Shown here one piece after another: positions 3,794 through 5,009 of a stretch of 5,009 bases of DNA. A program made the translations under genes and the position numbers. The notes under the pieces are model-generated. The model saw nothing but the letters and a program-made list of their open reading frames with translations. It made no database searches and had not been told where the DNA came from. The stretch's first letter is position 1. The number at the start of each line of letters is the position of its first letter. Origin of the DNA: an uncultured Centipeda sp. (GTDB lineage: Bacteria; Bacillota; Negativicutes; Selenomonadales; Selenomonadaceae); contig CALALM010000439.1 in assembly GCA_937925565.1 (NCBI GenBank), positions 1 through 5,009 of the forward strand. Reading direction: 5' to 3'.

Positions 3794-5009
3794 ATGAGAA
3801 AATCAGTACTCAGCGGACTCGTTGCGGGCGCGCTCACCGTTGGAATGGGCTGTGCTGCAACGCCGGCAAATGCGGAGGAGGCAGTGCAGTCCTACACGCT
3901 GGACGATATCGTCGTCACGGCAAGCCGCAGCGAGACGGCGATCAGCGACGTACCGGCGGATGTCACGCTGATCTCGGAGGAGCAGATCGAGCGCGGCAAC
4001 TACAAGAGCGTGTCGGATGCGCTGAAGGGGGCGAACATCAACGTCGTGCAGAAGGGCTTTGCCGCCTATCCCGTCATCAACGGAGATTCGCGTGTTCTCG
4101 TCATGGTCGACGGCAAAAAGGTCAACTGGGATCATCTCGTCGTCAGCGGGGACACAAATGCCGTCGATGTCGATCAGATTGCGATCGGCGACGTGGAGCG
4201 CATCGAGATCGTGCGCGGACCGAACTCCTCCCTGTACGGTGAGCGCGCCGTCTCGGGCGTCATCAACATCATCACGAAGCGCCCGACGGCGGGAAAACCG
4301 ACCGGCAGTTTCAACATGCAGCTTGGCTCGTGGGGCGAAAAGCGTGCGGGGGTGAATATCAGCGGCGGCGACGGGAAGAATAGCATCAAGGTCGGCGTCG
4401 CGCACGAGCGCCGCAGGGACTTCCAATATAAGAACGCCTACGGCGAAAAGCGCACCTTCGAGAACAGCGACCTCAACCGCACGGACTACAATGTCGGCTT
4501 TGACCGCATCCTCGGCAGCGACCGCCTGCGCCTCGAGTTCAGCCGTCATGAGGGAGATGATGGCTATGGGGTTCACCTCAGCAATCCGAGAACAGGCGCA
4601 TCTCAGTACCAGGGGCGCACGAACAGCGCCGATACAAGCTACGGCGCAACGTATATGTTCGGCTCAGAGAAGGAGGGCGAGGGCACATTCCTGCGCTTCT
4701 ATCGCAACGAGGCAAAGTCAGACGGCGGTTTTAATTCCCAGTACGATCACCACCTGCGCCGCAACGCCTTTGAGGGGCAAAAGCTGTGGATGCTGAACGA
4801 TAAAAATATGCTCATCGGCGGCTTCCTCTGGTCGCAGGAAAAAATCCACGAGATGAGCGGCTATATCCCGATGGATGCGTCCGCCGTCACAAAGGCACTC
4901 TTCCTCGAGGACGATTGGCAGCTCGGGCGCGGTTACTCGCTGAAGCTCGGCTCGCGCCTCGAAAACCACAACGACTTCGGCACGGATGTCACCTCGCACA
5001 TCAGCCTCA
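3794..5009 (+). CDS. TonB-dependent outer-membrane receptor, N-terminal 405 codons (partial, runs off window)
   Basis: The frame is open from ATG 3794 to the window end. Residues 1-27 are a signal peptide (MRKS, hydrophobic core, cleavage likely after ANA). A TonB box-like segment TLDDIVVTASR follows (35-45), then the plug domain (about 48-162) with DVPADVTLISEEQIE, VLVMVDGKKV, VERIEIVRGPNSSLYG (to 149) and GVINIITK (155-162). After that come beta-barrel strands such as FNMQLGSWGEKRAGVNISGG and LRLEFSRHEGDDGYG. The receptor gates entry of a metal chelate through the outer membrane; the plug resembles siderophore/heme/cobalamin receptors generally and does not fix the ligand. AAGGGA (3781-3786) lies seven bases before the start. 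The gene follows the binding-protein stop by only 15 bases without a terminator, so receptor and ABC transporter are co-transcribed and should share a substrate. It may or may not be a paralogue of the fragment at 1-401; the two visible parts do not overlap. Confidence 0.96.
   Translation, partial: MRKSVLSGLVAGALTVGMGCAATPANAEEAVQSYTLDDIVVTASRSETAISDVPADVTLISEEQIERGNYKSVSDALKGANINVVQKGFAAYPVINGDSRVLVMVDGKKVNWDHLVVSGDTNAVDVDQIAIGDVERIEIVRGPNSSLYGERAVSGVINIITKRPTAGKPTGSFNMQLGSWGEKRAGVNISGGDGKNSIKVGVAHERRRDFQYKNAYGEKRTFENSDLNRTDYNVGFDRILGSDRLRLEFSRHEGDDGYGVHLSNPRTGASQYQGRTNSADTSYGATYMFGSEKEGEGTFLRFYRNEAKSDGGFNSQYDHHLRRNAFEGQKLWMLNDKNMLIGGFLWSQEKIHEMSGYIPMDASAVTKALFLEDDWQLGRGYSLKLGSRLENHNDFGTDVTSHISL

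Noticed and set aside
3803..4576. A 257-codon open frame on the minus strand opposite the receptor gene
   Set aside because: It has low-complexity Ala/Val/Asp/Arg composition, no motif, and lies wholly antisense to an unmistakable TonB-dependent receptor.

Overview
The window looks like chromosomal DNA of a diderm Firmicute (Negativicutes; Selenomonas or Centipeda would fit). The genes are GC-rich, there are two TonB-dependent outer-membrane receptor genes (so an outer membrane exists), yet the intergenic promoters match the sigma-A consensus and there is a small Firmicutes-type holin-like toxin gene. The genus is inferred from general features; I made no database comparison.

Layout. Bases 1-401 are the C-terminal end of one TonB-dependent receptor, closed by a clear intrinsic terminator at 424-455. 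Bases about 454-795 contain no long gene but are dense with signals: a plus-strand extended -10 promoter, a leader hairpin that buries the ribosome binding site, a 26-codon single-membrane-segment ORF (539-619), and from the opposite strand a perfect TTGACA-17-TATAAT promoter driving a roughly 100-nt RNA that ends at a strong terminator just past the small ORF's stop codon. Two further plus-strand terminator-like hairpins follow. This is the architecture of a type I toxin-antitoxin locus of the TxpA/RatA or Hol-Tox kind, with the antisense RNA covering the toxin mRNA's 3' untranslated region.

Bases 858-5009 hold a second unit: a promoter with a possible Fur-like operator, then four genes in one direction. 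They are a FecCD-type permease (946-1977), its ABC ATPase (1974-2747), a periplasmic substrate-binding protein without a lipobox (2744-3778) and the first 405 codons of a TonB-dependent receptor (3794 onward). The first three genes overlap by ATGA junctions and the fourth follows after 15 bases, so they are almost certainly one operon.

How they work together: the outer-membrane receptor takes a metal chelate (siderophore, heme or similar) into the periplasm using TonB energy, the binding protein captures it, and the permease/ATPase pair drives it across the inner membrane. The exact ligand cannot be read from the sequence. The absence of an obvious cobalamin riboswitch and the Fur-like sequences lean toward iron rather than vitamin B12. 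The most interesting part of the window is the small RNA/toxin locus at 454-795, which a standard gene caller would probably leave blank.
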